A DNA stretch of 64,000 bases, taken from positions 21,759 to 85,758 of the forward strand of contig NZ_VUMS01000016.1 of NCBI RefSeq assembly GCF_009696065.1, in the 5' to 3' direction. Position numbers and translations under genes: made by a program. The DNA comes from Oliverpabstia intestinalis. Lineage in GTDB: Bacteria; Bacillota; Clostridia; Lachnospirales; Lachnospiraceae. Position 1 is the stretch's first letter. The number at the start of each line of letters is the position of its first letter. This document shows, piece by piece, positions 54,051 through 62,008 of the stretch. Below the pieces are notes generated by a model. The model saw only the letters and a list, made by a program, of their open reading frames with translations. It did not search any database and was not told where the DNA came from.

Positions 54051-54917
54051 TCAAAGTACTTTCCCGGGTGTCCCATTCTTATCATCTGAATCGACATTTC
54101 TATCTCTGCCAAGAGCATGATCAAACTCATCAAGAACATCCGTCATCAGGCCTTCATCGAGCCGACTTCTGCACTCTGCAACCAATACAGCTGGAATTCC
54201 ATAAAATGCTTCTGCAATACTGCCTGTAATAGCGCCAAGTGTGTCAGTATCTCCACCAAGTGATACTGCATTCCGTATGGCATCCTCAAAATCTTGGGAT
54301 TCCAGAAATGCAATAATCGCCTCCGGTACTGTTCTCTGACAAGTCTCATCCATATGATATCCCGGTCTGATTTCATCAAGTGTTCTATTAAGATTATAAT
54401 GAAACTCCCTCTCAATATATTCTTTAATCTCTTCTTTCGAGAATCCATTCCTAGCCATGTATATTGCACTGGCTGTTGCCTCTGCACCCTTAATGCCTTC
54501 CGGATGATTATGTGTCACGTTTGCTGTCGCTCTTGCTACCTCTCTTGTTCTTTCCATCGAATCATAAAGCCATCCCGCCGCTGACACTCTCATGGCAGAA
54601 CCATTTCCATAACTTCCGTATGGCTTTGGATTGCTTTCTCTAAGCCAATGCCTGAATCTTCCACCATAACCTGCATATGGATATCTTTTTCCCCTATCCT
54701 GCATGTTAGTTACTACCGCCTCTTCAATTTCCTTTACTGTAGCTTCCTTTCCGACTGCAAGAAGAGCTTCTCCAACCGCTATTGTCATAACAGAATCATC
54801 TGTAAAGTCACAGTCTTTACTAAACAGATCGAATTCCTTTGTTTTATCTCCTCTGTCAAACTCAAATGGACTTCCTATAATATCTCCTAAAATTGCTCCG
54901 TACATATATGCCTCCAA
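54051..54917 (-). CDS. ADP-ribosylglycohydrolase family protein
   Basis: A 288-residue DraG/ARH-fold hydrolase that would remove ADP-ribose from a protein or small molecule. The dinuclear metal site is seen in GAILGDIIGSPFEF, DCDFTDDSVMTIAVG and SLGGDTDTLGAITGSIAEAFYG. The mid-region has YGSYGNGSAMRVSAAGWL. The start could be Met1 (54917) or Met5 (54905); the latter gives MYGAILGDIIGS, the usual family N-terminus. No ADP-ribosyltransferase is adjacent, so the partner is unknown. Confidence 0.9.
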   Translation of the reverse strand: MEAYMYGAILGDIIGSPFEFDRGDKTKEFDLFSKDCDFTDDSVMTIAVGEALLAVGKEATVKEIEEAVVTNMQDRGKRYPYAGYGGRFRHWLRESNPKPYGSYGNGSAMRVSAAGWLYDSMERTREVARATANVTHNHPEGIKGAEATASAIYMARNGFSKEEIKEYIEREFHYNLNRTLDEIRPGYHMDETCQRTVPEAIIAFLESQDFEDAIRNAVSLGGDTDTLGAITGSIAEAFYGIPAVLVAECRSRLDEGLMTDVLDEFDHALGRDRNVDSDDKNGTPGKVL

Positions 54918-55196
54918 TCTCCGGAATGCTCCGGCAGCTCTTTTTCTTTGTTACAATATGAGTATAATTGAAAGACATCTTTATATGGTCGCTATCCGGG
55001 CGACACTTTTTAGGGCAAAAACAAACGCCGATACTATAAGTACCGACGTAACATATGCACCGGTAACAGCAATATCACCTCTTGCAATTTTCCGATGCCT
55101 GCTTTTCAGCAAGAAGCTGTTCTTTTCCTGCCGCCCTCTTGATTACCGAACAGCAAAAACAGGCTTGGCTGGATTTGCTATCTTAGCCACTATGCT

Positions 55197-55448
55197 TTAC
55201 TCAAAATATCCGCTTAGATAATTTGCCGTATCTTCGCTCACTGCAAAAATCATATCTAAATCATCTAAACCGTAAATCTTAATGCCCATGTAAGAACCAT
55301 CATATAGTGTGATAGTGGTAACATCATAAAGTGTTCCATCTTTATCGGTCTGTCCCAGTTTGATTGTTTTCTCGTAACTATTCAGTAGCCACTGTCCCGC
55401 AAGGTGTTTTGACATGAATATGTCAAAATCCCGAGACATACAAGCCAA
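55197..55448 (-). pseudogene. Gene remnant fused to repeat A
   Basis: An 83-codon open frame. The first 28 codons are simply translated repeat A. The remaining residues (IKLGQTDKDGTLYDVTTITLYDGSYMGIKIYGLDDLDMIFAVSEDTANYLSGYFE, shown here only by its landmarks LYDVTTITLYDG and DDLDMIFAVSED) look protein-like but belong to no family I recognise. Further minus-strand peptide-like sequence (RGDIAVTGAYVTSVLIVSAF) follows after stops. I read this as a decayed gene interrupted by repeat insertion. Confidence 0.4.
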
Positions 55449-55606
55449 AATGCCATCACCGAAGGTGATTTACGCGAGCAACGAGTCAAAGTCCGTGCTT
55501 GCACGGAACCTTGAGGAGTGCCGCGATAACGATAAAAACTCGCAAAGCGTGTTTTTATCGTTTAAATGCATTTTGGCTCGTAACTGTGAAGGTACTGAAC
55601 AGTTAC
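55374..55606 (+). repeat. GTAACT-ended repeat A with repeat B nested inside
   Basis: The outer 142-base element matches the copy at 24357-24498 almost base for base, including GGTGTTTTGACATGAATATG-type stem and ATCACCGAAGGTGAT. Right after GGTGAT, about 91 bases of repeat B (55470-55560) are inserted, after which the outer element resumes at AAATGCATTTT. The nested order shows B moved into A. Confidence 0.85.
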
Positions 55607-55662
55607 GTTTTCCCTTGTATTAGTTTCCCAATAATTACTATCTTTATTTCCGGTGAATTCTA

Positions 55663-56703
55663 CTAATGCCAACATTCAACAGCTACTTTTATAACACCAT
55701 CTCTCTTATTCTCGAAAAGATCATAAGCCTCATCAATCTTACTTAGAGGATAGGTATGCGTGATAAGTGGTTCTGTATTAATCTTTCCATCAGCAATCAG
55801 TTGCAATGTCTCATCGCAGTCGCATCCATCTACTCCACCGGTTTTGAAGATAAGATTTTTCCCATACATATCTGGAAGCGGTAATCTCTGTGCTTTATCA
55901 TACAGTGCAACGATTGTTACAATTGCATTCGGTCTTGCGCACTCCCATGCAAGGCGAAACGTTGATTCAGCTCCGGCAACTTCAAGAACAACATCTGCTC
56001 CACCATGATCACTTGTTTTTTTTACAAATTCCTCACATTCTTCCGGAGAAACAGTAAGTACATCCGGATAATGCTTATTAATAAATTGGATACGTTCTTC
56101 GTCTTTCTCACACATGATAATATGCTTTGGACTCTTCAGCATAACGCAAAGTAATGTGCAGATTCCTGTGGGACCTGCACCGATGATCAGTACCGTGTCA
56201 TCTTCTGTAATTTCAGAAATACGAGTTGCCCAGTAGCCGGTAGCCAGTACATCTCCAACAAATAATGCCTGTCGCTCTGTAACTTCGTCCGGAATCTTGT
56301 TTAATCCTTGATCTGCGAACGGTACGCGCACATACTCAGCCTGACCGCCATCGATACGGCAGCCAAGAGCCCAACCGCCATTTTGGTCCGTACAGTTATT
56401 GACATAACCTTTTTTGCAGAAATAACATTCACCACAAAATGTCTCCACATTGACTGTTACTCTGTCTCCCGGTTTGACATGAGTAACAGCGCCTCCAACT
56501 TCTTCAACAATTCCAACCATCTCGTGACCAACAGTAATTCCCAAAACTGCACGTGGAACACTTCCATGCTTGATATGTAAATCACTGGAACAGATACTCG
56601 CAAGCGTTACCTTTACAATAGCATCCCTTTCATGCATAATTACCGGTTTCGGTTTTTCTCTTAATTCGAATTTTCCTTTTGATACATATGTATAAGTCTG
56701 CAT
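55663..56703 (-). CDS. Zinc-dependent alcohol dehydrogenase (MDR family)
   Basis: The 346-residue medium-chain dehydrogenase has catalytic zinc ligands in ASICSSDLHIKHG and ITVGHEMVGIVEEVG. Four structural-zinc cysteines lie in ETFCGECYFCKKGYVNNC, and the NAD(P) site is VLIIGAGPTGICTLLC. It resembles threonine/butanediol or formaldehyde-type dehydrogenases; the substrate is unknown. I start it at the ATG at 56703. The open frame continues 22 codons further, but the first part of those is translated repeat A. The ribosome site is a weak GGGGG. It is a single gene in a repeat-rich neighbourhood. Confidence 0.87.
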   Translation of the reverse strand: MQTYTYVSKGKFELREKPKPVIMHERDAIVKVTLASICSSDLHIKHGSVPRAVLGITVGHEMVGIVEEVGGAVTHVKPGDRVTVNVETFCGECYFCKKGYVNNCTDQNGGWALGCRIDGGQAEYVRVPFADQGLNKIPDEVTERQALFVGDVLATGYWATRISEITEDDTVLIIGAGPTGICTLLCVMLKSPKHIIMCEKDEERIQFINKHYPDVLTVSPEECEEFVKKTSDHGGADVVLEVAGAESTFRLAWECARPNAIVTIVALYDKAQRLPLPDMYGKNLIFKTGGVDGCDCDETLQLIADGKINTEPLITHTYPLSKIDEAYDLFENKRDGVIKVAVECWH

Positions 56704-56735
56704 TGTTTTTCCCCCACCATTTTCAAATAGTATAA

Positions 56736-56797
56736 AGCATTTTTGCTCGTAACTGCTCAGTACCTTCACCGTTACGAGCCAAAATACATTTAAAATC
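56736..56797 (-). repeat. Partial repeat A upstream of the alcohol dehydrogenase
   Basis: GCTCGTAACTGCTCAGTACC and TTCACCGTTACGAGCCAAAA match the right end of repeat A, arranged as an inverted pair TCGTAAC.../...GTTACGA. Confidence 0.6.
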
Positions 56798-56916
56798 TCC
56801 TCCGCTCAAGAAAAGAATCGTATATCAATCACAGCCTTCTTATATTATAGGTTTCCATCTTACGAGTTACAAGCGAAAATAAATAGGAAAAGAAAGTTCC
56901 CTGCTTATAACGACTC

Positions 56917-57399
56917 TCACCGATTGTCAATCTTCTCCGGGAACATATCATGATTACTCATGCGGTTCCAGGCAACCTTTTCCCAATCCGTACCCGGCTT
57001 TCCGTAATTACAATACGGATCAATGGACAATCCTCCTCTTGGGAGAAATTTACCCCAGACTTCTATATATTTCGGTTCAAGAAGACTGACCAGATCCTTC
57101 ATGATTATGTTGATCACATCTTCGTGAAAGTCTCCATGATTTCTAAACGAGAACAAATATAATTTCAAGGATTTACTCTCCACAAGACGTTCATCCGGAA
57201 CATAAGAAATTGTGATCGTTGCAAAGTCCGACTGTCCGGTAATCGGACAAAGGCTTGTAAATTCGGGGCAGTTAAACTTGACAAAATAATCATTTTCAGG
57301 ATGTTTATTCTGAAATGCCTCTAATACAGATGGATTGTAATCCATACTGTACTCTGTTTGCTGATTTCCCAATAATGTTAAATTTTCTTTTTCTCTCAT
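56917..57399 (-). CDS. queF: NADPH-dependent 7-cyano-7-deazaguanine reductase
   Basis: Reduces preQ0 to preQ1 in queuosine synthesis. The 160-residue single-domain (YkvM-type) enzyme has [25 protein letters not shown], with the catalytic Cys in SLCPITG, and the NADPH motif [20 protein letters not shown]. It is the last gene of queD-queE-queC-queF, 12 bases from queC, with GGAG before the ATG. Confidence 0.96.
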   Translation of the reverse strand: MREKENLTLLGNQQTEYSMDYNPSVLEAFQNKHPENDYFVKFNCPEFTSLCPITGQSDFATITISYVPDERLVESKSLKLYLFSFRNHGDFHEDVINIIMKDLVSLLEPKYIEVWGKFLPRGGLSIDPYCNYGKPGTDWEKVAWNRMSNHDMFPEKIDNR

Positions 57400-57410
57400 C
57401 GTTTTCTCCT

Positions 57411-58094
57411 CTATCTCAATGCCGGATCTTCCATATGGTTTGCCTGAAATGCCGCTGCACGGTCAATGCATGTTCCACATTTTCCGCAAGGCTTCTCGCC
57501 TCCTTCGTAGCAGGACCAGGTCAACTTGTAAGGAACTCCCAGTTCTAATCCAATCCTTACTACTTCAGCTTTGGATACATTAACAAAAGGTGCTTCTATT
57601 TTAAGCTGATGTCCGGAACCTTCCCATATTGCTTCATTCATAGCCTGATTGAATACCGGCGAGCAGTCCGGATACGCAAAGCCTGCAGAATCATCTGCAT
57701 GAGCTCCATAATAAATTACTTCGCAGTCCTTGCTCAGCGCGATACTTGCCGCAGAAGAAAGAAATAATCCGTTTCGGAACGGTACATATGTGCTTACTGG
57801 CTTATCGCCATTGGTTTTTGAAATCTGTTCTGCGTAACTTTCCTCCGGGATGTCTTCCGTAGACTGTTGAAGCAGTGAACAGTTACTATATTGAAATATC
57901 TTCCTCAAATCCAGGAACAAATGCTCCACACCATAATATTGGGCAACTGCTATTGCAGCTTTAATTTCTTTATCATGTTTTTGTCCGTAGGAAACCGAAA
58001 GGGCAATCACCTGGTCTTTCCCATACTTTTGGATTGCCAGTCCCAATGCCGTTGTTGAGTCGATTCCTCCGCTAAAAAGAACTAATGCTTTCAT
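57411..58094 (-). CDS. queC: 7-Cyano-7-deazaguanine synthase
   Basis: Makes preQ0 from 7-carboxy-7-deazaguanine, ammonia and ATP. The 227-residue protein has the PP-loop [17 protein letters not shown], the [14 protein letters not shown] and [20 protein letters not shown] motifs, and the zinc cluster [15 protein letters not shown] near the C-terminus. The ATG at 58094 has GAGGTG six bases upstream; the in-frame GTG three codons earlier overlaps that site and is not used. Confidence 0.96.
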   Translation of the reverse strand: MKALVLFSGGIDSTTALGLAIQKYGKDQVIALSVSYGQKHDKEIKAAIAVAQYYGVEHLFLDLRKIFQYSNCSLLQQSTEDIPEESYAEQISKTNGDKPVSTYVPFRNGLFLSSAASIALSKDCEVIYYGAHADDSAGFAYPDCSPVFNQAMNEAIWEGSGHQLKIEAPFVNVSKAEVVRIGLELGVPYKLTWSCYEGGEKPCGKCGTCIDRAAAFQANHMEDPALR

Positions 58095-58111
58095 CTTTAT
58101 CACCTCACTAT

Positions 58112-58762
58112 TTATACTCCCCGCTTGTCAGGATCCCAGATCACTTTATGTATCTGTATCTGCAACCGTACACCATTCAACCGATGCTTCAACATGAATT
58201 CTACTATTTGCACCGGTTCTATTGAGCCAAAAACAGGGCTAAGATAAACATGACATCTGTTGGTCAGATCATAAGTCCGAATCAATTCCAGTGCTTTCAG
58301 CAAATCTTCCTGACTGCCGGATACAAATTTTACAGTATCATTCTTTTCAAGCAGTTCCATGTTCTCTGTTATCATATGTTCTTCGCACCCGCTTGATGGT
58401 AACTTATAGTCCATTGTAAATACCGGACGTTCTTCACAAAATGCAGCCAGATCGACTGCTCCATTTGTCTCAATCTCAACCTGCAGTCCTGCTTTTAAAA
58501 GAAAATGGATTAAACCTCTGATATCTTTTTGCATCAACGGTTCTCCGCCTGTAAGTGTCACATTGTGAATTCCTGTTCCAAGAACATAATTTAGTATTTC
58601 TTCCGGAGTTTCTTCTTTATATGGGCACTCAGGTTCATTAGCCCACATAGTATCACAATAACTACATCGCAGGTTGCACCCTTTAAAACGGATAAAAACT
58701 GCAAGTTCTCCTGCACGCGTGCCTTCCCCATTAATACTGGTAAATTTTTCTACTACTTTCAT
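58112..58762 (-). CDS. queE: 7-Carboxy-7-deazaguanine synthase
   Basis: A radical-SAM enzyme converting 6-carboxytetrahydropterin to 7-carboxy-7-deazaguanine. The 216-residue protein has the cluster motif CNLRCSYCDTMWANEPEC (Cys-x3-Cys-x2-Cys) and VTLTGGEPLMQ. It is one base from the queD stop and 17 from queC, within the operon. Confidence 0.95.
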   Translation of the reverse strand: MKVVEKFTSINGEGTRAGELAVFIRFKGCNLRCSYCDTMWANEPECPYKEETPEEILNYVLGTGIHNVTLTGGEPLMQKDIRGLIHFLLKAGLQVEIETNGAVDLAAFCEERPVFTMDYKLPSSGCEEHMITENMELLEKNDTVKFVSGSQEDLLKALELIRTYDLTNRCHVYLSPVFGSIEPVQIVEFMLKHRLNGVRLQIQIHKVIWDPDKRGV

Positions 58763-59185
58763 CTACTCTTCCTCATAGACTGCACAATTATTAGGTGTCT
58801 CATATACTTCCACATAATGAACTCCATACCCTAAATCTGTTAATTCTTTGTAGAAATAATATGCGAAATTTTCTGCTGTAGGATGAAATGAAACTTCCTC
58901 CAAATGAAAATCTTCATTCTGAAGTGCAGCTACGGTCTCTGCTTTCAGAGATCCCGTCTCGTAGATCAGGCTATGGTCAAAGTAATCACAAAGTACCTTC
59001 AGATCTTTTTTCAGATTACCAAAATCCACTACCATTCCTCGTGTCTGTCCTTCTTGTTCTAACTCCTGACTCTTGATTTTTGCAACAACATTCCAACGAT
59101 GTCCGTGGATGTTTCTACATTTTCCCTCGTATTTCCAAAGAAAATGTGCTGCATCAAAGCTGGCTTTTGTTTGTAAATAATACAT
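58763..59185 (-). CDS. queD: 6-Carboxy-5,6,7,8-tetrahydropterin synthase
   Basis: Makes 6-carboxytetrahydropterin from dihydroneopterin triphosphate. The 140-residue protein has the zinc histidines in SFDAAHFLW and NIHGHRWNV, the catalytic Cys in GKCRNIHGH, MVVDFGNLKK and DHSLIYETG. It is the first gene of the queDECF operon; folE is absent from this window. AGGAG is near the ATG. Confidence 0.95.
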   Translation of the reverse strand: MYYLQTKASFDAAHFLWKYEGKCRNIHGHRWNVVAKIKSQELEQEGQTRGMVVDFGNLKKDLKVLCDYFDHSLIYETGSLKAETVAALQNEDFHLEEVSFHPTAENFAYYFYKELTDLGYGVHYVEVYETPNNCAVYEEE

Positions 59186-59254
59186 ATTTCAACTCTCCTG
59201 TATGTGAAATGTATGTACCTGTTAAGAGCTATGCATTCTAAATAGAGCAGTTTT

Positions 59255-59295
59255 GTAACTATTCAGCAGCCACTGTGAAGGTACTGAACAGTTAC
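59255..59295 (+). repeat. Minimal repeat A (41 bp)
   Basis: GTAACTATTCAGCAGCCACT then GTGAAGGTACTGAACAGTTAC. Only the two ends of repeat A remain, joined directly into one imperfect palindrome. Confidence 0.75.
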
Positions 59296-59333
59296 GCAGT
59301 TTTCATATATCAGAAAATCCACATCTAATATAC

Positions 59334-59366
59334 AAAAAGCTCTGCGTACTTCTTCGCACGCAGAGC
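59334..59366 (-). terminator. Terminator-like hairpin in the queD leader
   Basis: GCTCTGCGT and ACGCAGAGC are exact complements around a ten-base loop, followed by TTTTTG on the minus strand. It could be the distal terminator of the MerR gene or a conditional attenuator of queDECF. Confidence 0.75.
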
Positions 59367-59643
59367 CTGAAATCCTCATGATTAGCCCCGGTTTTATTTT
59401 TCGACAGGAAGGTACAAATGAACTGTCGGCTGTTTTCACAGCATGAAAATTATACCACAGAAAGTCAGATTGTTAAATTGATTTATGATATTATGATACT
59501 GACTGCCCGATCCATACTTCTTAAGAGCAACTGTCCTAAAAAGATCCCCATGCCGAAACATGAATTCCCTTTTGTCCCAGTATCCATATCCCCCGGATAT
59601 ATTATCTATATTTACATATAATATCTACACAAAATTTTATGGA

Positions 59644-60516
59644 TTATTTTCGGGTTATTTTCAACCCTCTATGCTTTTCAGACATTGATTTTACCGGTTC
59701 GACGCAGGCGATGATATATTTCAGGTATTTTCGTTCCGCATTCGGATCGATGACATTCACAATACTGAGGCTGTAAAGATCCGAACTAAGCTGCAGTGCC
59801 TGCTCTTTCAGATAATTTCGGATTTTCTGGTAAGCGATCCGGATATCTCCGTCTTTCTCCCGGCAGACCATCACAACCGTAAGTCTGCCAGAAAGCTCGC
59901 GGATGCCCGGGCCGGATGCCTGTGCGTCCGCAAAGCTGAAAACTTCCCTATACACATACTGTTCTTTCTGGAAATCCTCCCGTCCGATCGACGCTCCCAT
60001 AGGAAAGGCCTGTATTCCGGGATGAGCACATTCTTTCAGATGTCTGTGAATGTCTGTGGAAATCTCGCTGAAAGAGGTCGCCGGATCTGAGAGTACTTTT
60101 GTTACCTTTAATCGAAAAATCTCCGGCTGCTCATACAGTTCCGGCTTTCCTGTATCATTCTTCCGGATCTGTTCCAGCAGTTTTCTTGTATTTCCGATAA
60201 TTCCGATCCGCCGCTCCAGCTCTCTTTGCTGCGTCAGAAGCGCCGCGTACTGCCGGTCAACAAAACCGTCAAAACGCACTTCTTCCCCGCCAAGCAGATA
60301 TTCTTTTATATCCTCCACTGAACATCCCAGTCCACGAAAGGTACTGATAAAATAATAGGAGCTGATCTGCGCATAGCTGTAATAGTGATACCCGTTTTTC
60401 TCACTTTTCTTCGGCACCAGGATCCCCTGTTTTTCATAATAACGCAGCGTGTCTCTCGTCGTCTGACACATCCTGGCAAATGCTCCCGCGCTGATGCAAT
60501 ATTCCTCTCCCGCCAT
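59644..60516 (-). CDS. MerR-family regulator with effector-binding domain
   Basis: The 290-residue protein has an N-terminal MerR winged helix (residues 6-75: CISAGAFARMCQTTRDTLRYYEKQGILVPKKSEKNGYHYYSY), a dimerising helix (about 85-125) and a C-terminal GyrI/BmrR-like ligand domain (residues 130-285). It is divergent from the ADH-ALDH genes, whose promoter has a 19-base spacer, so it very likely activates them. The ligand is probably a reactive aldehyde or hydrophobic drug (inference). GGAGG is upstream of the ATG. Confidence 0.85.
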   Translation of the reverse strand: MAGEEYCISAGAFARMCQTTRDTLRYYEKQGILVPKKSEKNGYHYYSYAQISSYYFISTFRGLGCSVEDIKEYLLGGEEVRFDGFVDRQYAALLTQQRELERRIGIIGNTRKLLEQIRKNDTGKPELYEQPEIFRLKVTKVLSDPATSFSEISTDIHRHLKECAHPGIQAFPMGASIGREDFQKEQYVYREVFSFADAQASGPGIRELSGRLTVVMVCREKDGDIRIAYQKIRNYLKEQALQLSSDLYSLSIVNVIDPNAERKYLKYIIACVEPVKSMSEKHRGLKITRK

Positions 60517-60648
60517 GTTTTTCCTCCTGTTTTTCCGACATTTCTATGTTGTAATCCGGTTCCGGATTTGTATTGTTACAGTTTTCTTCTTTTTCTATAT
60601 GTTCCCCGTTCCTGCTGTTATTCGCTGTCTTTTGTAACATTTGCATTC

Positions 60649-60679
60649 TTGACATGGGGGTTACACCCAGCTTTATTCT
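60649..60679 (+). promoter_or_regulatory. MerR-type promoter of the ADH-ALDH operon
   Basis: TTGACA (60649-60654) and TATTCT (60674-60679) are separated by 19 bases. The spacer contains an imperfect dyad (GGGGGTTACACCC). The over-long spacer is diagnostic of MerR-activated promoters. Confidence 0.8.
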
Positions 60680-60745
60680 ATCACAGGATAAAAATACACA
60701 ACACCCTGATTTCAGGGGATTTTATAATAATGGAGTTGAAATATC

Positions 60746-62008
60746 ATGCATACATTAAAGAAACTTTACTGTCGTTGTTTTCAGATCAGTTTTCGTGCTG
60801 CCCTGCCGCTGATGCCGTACCGGGAACCGAAGCTGATCGATGGATTTTCCGGTGTACCGAAAGTTTTGCGGAAACATAGCATTACCAGGCTTCTTCTTGT
60901 CACGGATCCGGGTGTGTATTCTCTTGGACTGACTACACCGCTGGAACAGATTTTGAAAAAAGCCGGGATCACCTGTATCGTCTACAAAGATACGGTGGCC
61001 AATCCTACTTCTGCCAACGTGGAAGATGCCAAAAACCTGTATCTGAAAAAACACTGTCAGGCGCTTCTCGCTTTCGGCGGCGGCTCTTCCATGGACTGTG
61101 CCAAAGGAGTCGGTGCCAGACTCGCCCGTCCGAACAAATCACTGGCCAAGATGGAAGGAATCCTTCATGTCATGCACAAGCTGCCCCTGTTGATCGCCGT
61201 CCCCACCACAGCCGGAACCGGAAGTGAAACAACACTGGCCGCTGTCATCACCGATGCCGATACCCATCACAAATACGCGATCAACGATTTCAGCCTGATC
61301 CCGCACTACGCCGTTCTGGAGCCTGAAGTCACAGTCGGACTGCCAGCGCAACTCACCGCCACTACCGGTATGGATGCCCTGACACATGCGATTGAAGCAT
61401 ATATCGGCCGCTCCACCACGAAGCAGACCCGAAAAGCCGCGATTGAAGCGATCCATCTGATCTTCCAGTATCTCCCGGTCGCCTATAAAAATGGCAAAAA
61501 CCGGACAGCAAGAAAAGAAATGCTCCGCGCCTCCTATCTGGCCGGTACTGCATTTACCAAAAGTTATGTCGGATATGTACATGCCGTAGCACACAGTCTG
61601 GGCGGTCAGTACGGCATCCCGCATGGACTGGCAAACTCCGTTCTTCTTCCGATCGTTCTCGAAGCGTACGGAAGCGCCGCGCACAAAAAACTGGCTCACC
61701 TCGCCCGGATCACCAAACTTTCTTCTTCCCCAGACGATACCACCGCAGCCAATGCTTTTATCGCACATATCCGAAAAATGAACGCTTCCATGAACATCCC
61801 GACGACCCTCTCCGGTATCCGTAACGAAGATATCCCGAAACTGGCCCGCTATGCCGATAAAGAGGCGAATCCGCTTTATCCAGTTCCGATTCTTTGGGAT
61901 GACAAACAGCTTGCTTTGATGTATCATCTGGTACAGGAGAAAAAAGAAAAGGAGAATAACAGCCATGCAGAAACAGGACATCGAGACTATACTGGCATCT
62001 CAGCGTAA
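60746..62008 (+). CDS. Iron-containing alcohol dehydrogenase
   Basis: A 420-residue group III dehydrogenase. Motifs: LLLVTDPGVYSLGLT, FGGGSSMDCAKGVGARLA (NAD site), PTTAGTGSETTLAAVI, the iron ligands in MDALTHAIEAYI and VHAVAHSLGGQYGIPHGLANSV. The N-terminus has a 20-residue basic extension (MHTLKKLYCRCFQISFRA). Only a weak GGAG is present before the ATG. It reduces or oxidises small alcohols/aldehydes; with the ALDH downstream the likely job is aldehyde removal. The stop overlaps the ALDH start by 44 bases. Confidence 0.92.
   Translation: MHTLKKLYCRCFQISFRAALPLMPYREPKLIDGFSGVPKVLRKHSITRLLLVTDPGVYSLGLTTPLEQILKKAGITCIVYKDTVANPTSANVEDAKNLYLKKHCQALLAFGGGSSMDCAKGVGARLARPNKSLAKMEGILHVMHKLPLLIAVPTTAGTGSETTLAAVITDADTHHKYAINDFSLIPHYAVLEPEVTVGLPAQLTATTGMDALTHAIEAYIGRSTTKQTRKAAIEAIHLIFQYLPVAYKNGKNRTARKEMLRASYLAGTAFTKSYVGYVHAVAHSLGGQYGIPHGLANSVLLPIVLEAYGSAAHKKLAHLARITKLSSSPDDTTAANAFIAHIRKMNASMNIPTTLSGIRNEDIPKLARYADKEANPLYPVPILWDDKQLALMYHLVQEKKEKENNSHAETGHRDYTGISA

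Larger units (their letters stand above)
54918..55662. other. Intergenic region with gene remnants and nested repeats
   Basis: The 745-base gap contains a possible broken coding segment (about 54985-55448 on the minus strand) and the nested repeat at 55374-55606. The hairpin GTCGCCCGGATAGCGAC lies at about 54989-55005. No intact gene with a credible ribosome site was found. Confidence 0.5.
59186..59643. other. Leader region of queDECF
   Basis: The region holds a 41-base repeat A (59255-59295), a minus-strand hairpin with T-tract (59334-59366), and a sequence upstream of the hairpin (59367-59420 on the minus strand: AAACCGGGGCTAATCATGAG and GATTTCAGG). The latter does not match preQ1-I or preQ1-II consensus by eye. 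Nothing else was seen up to the MerR gene. Confidence 0.5.

Noticed and set aside
59340..59420. Possible preQ1 riboswitch
   Set aside because: No match by eye to the preQ1-I A-rich tail or the preQ1-II stems; only the hairpin with T-tract is supported.
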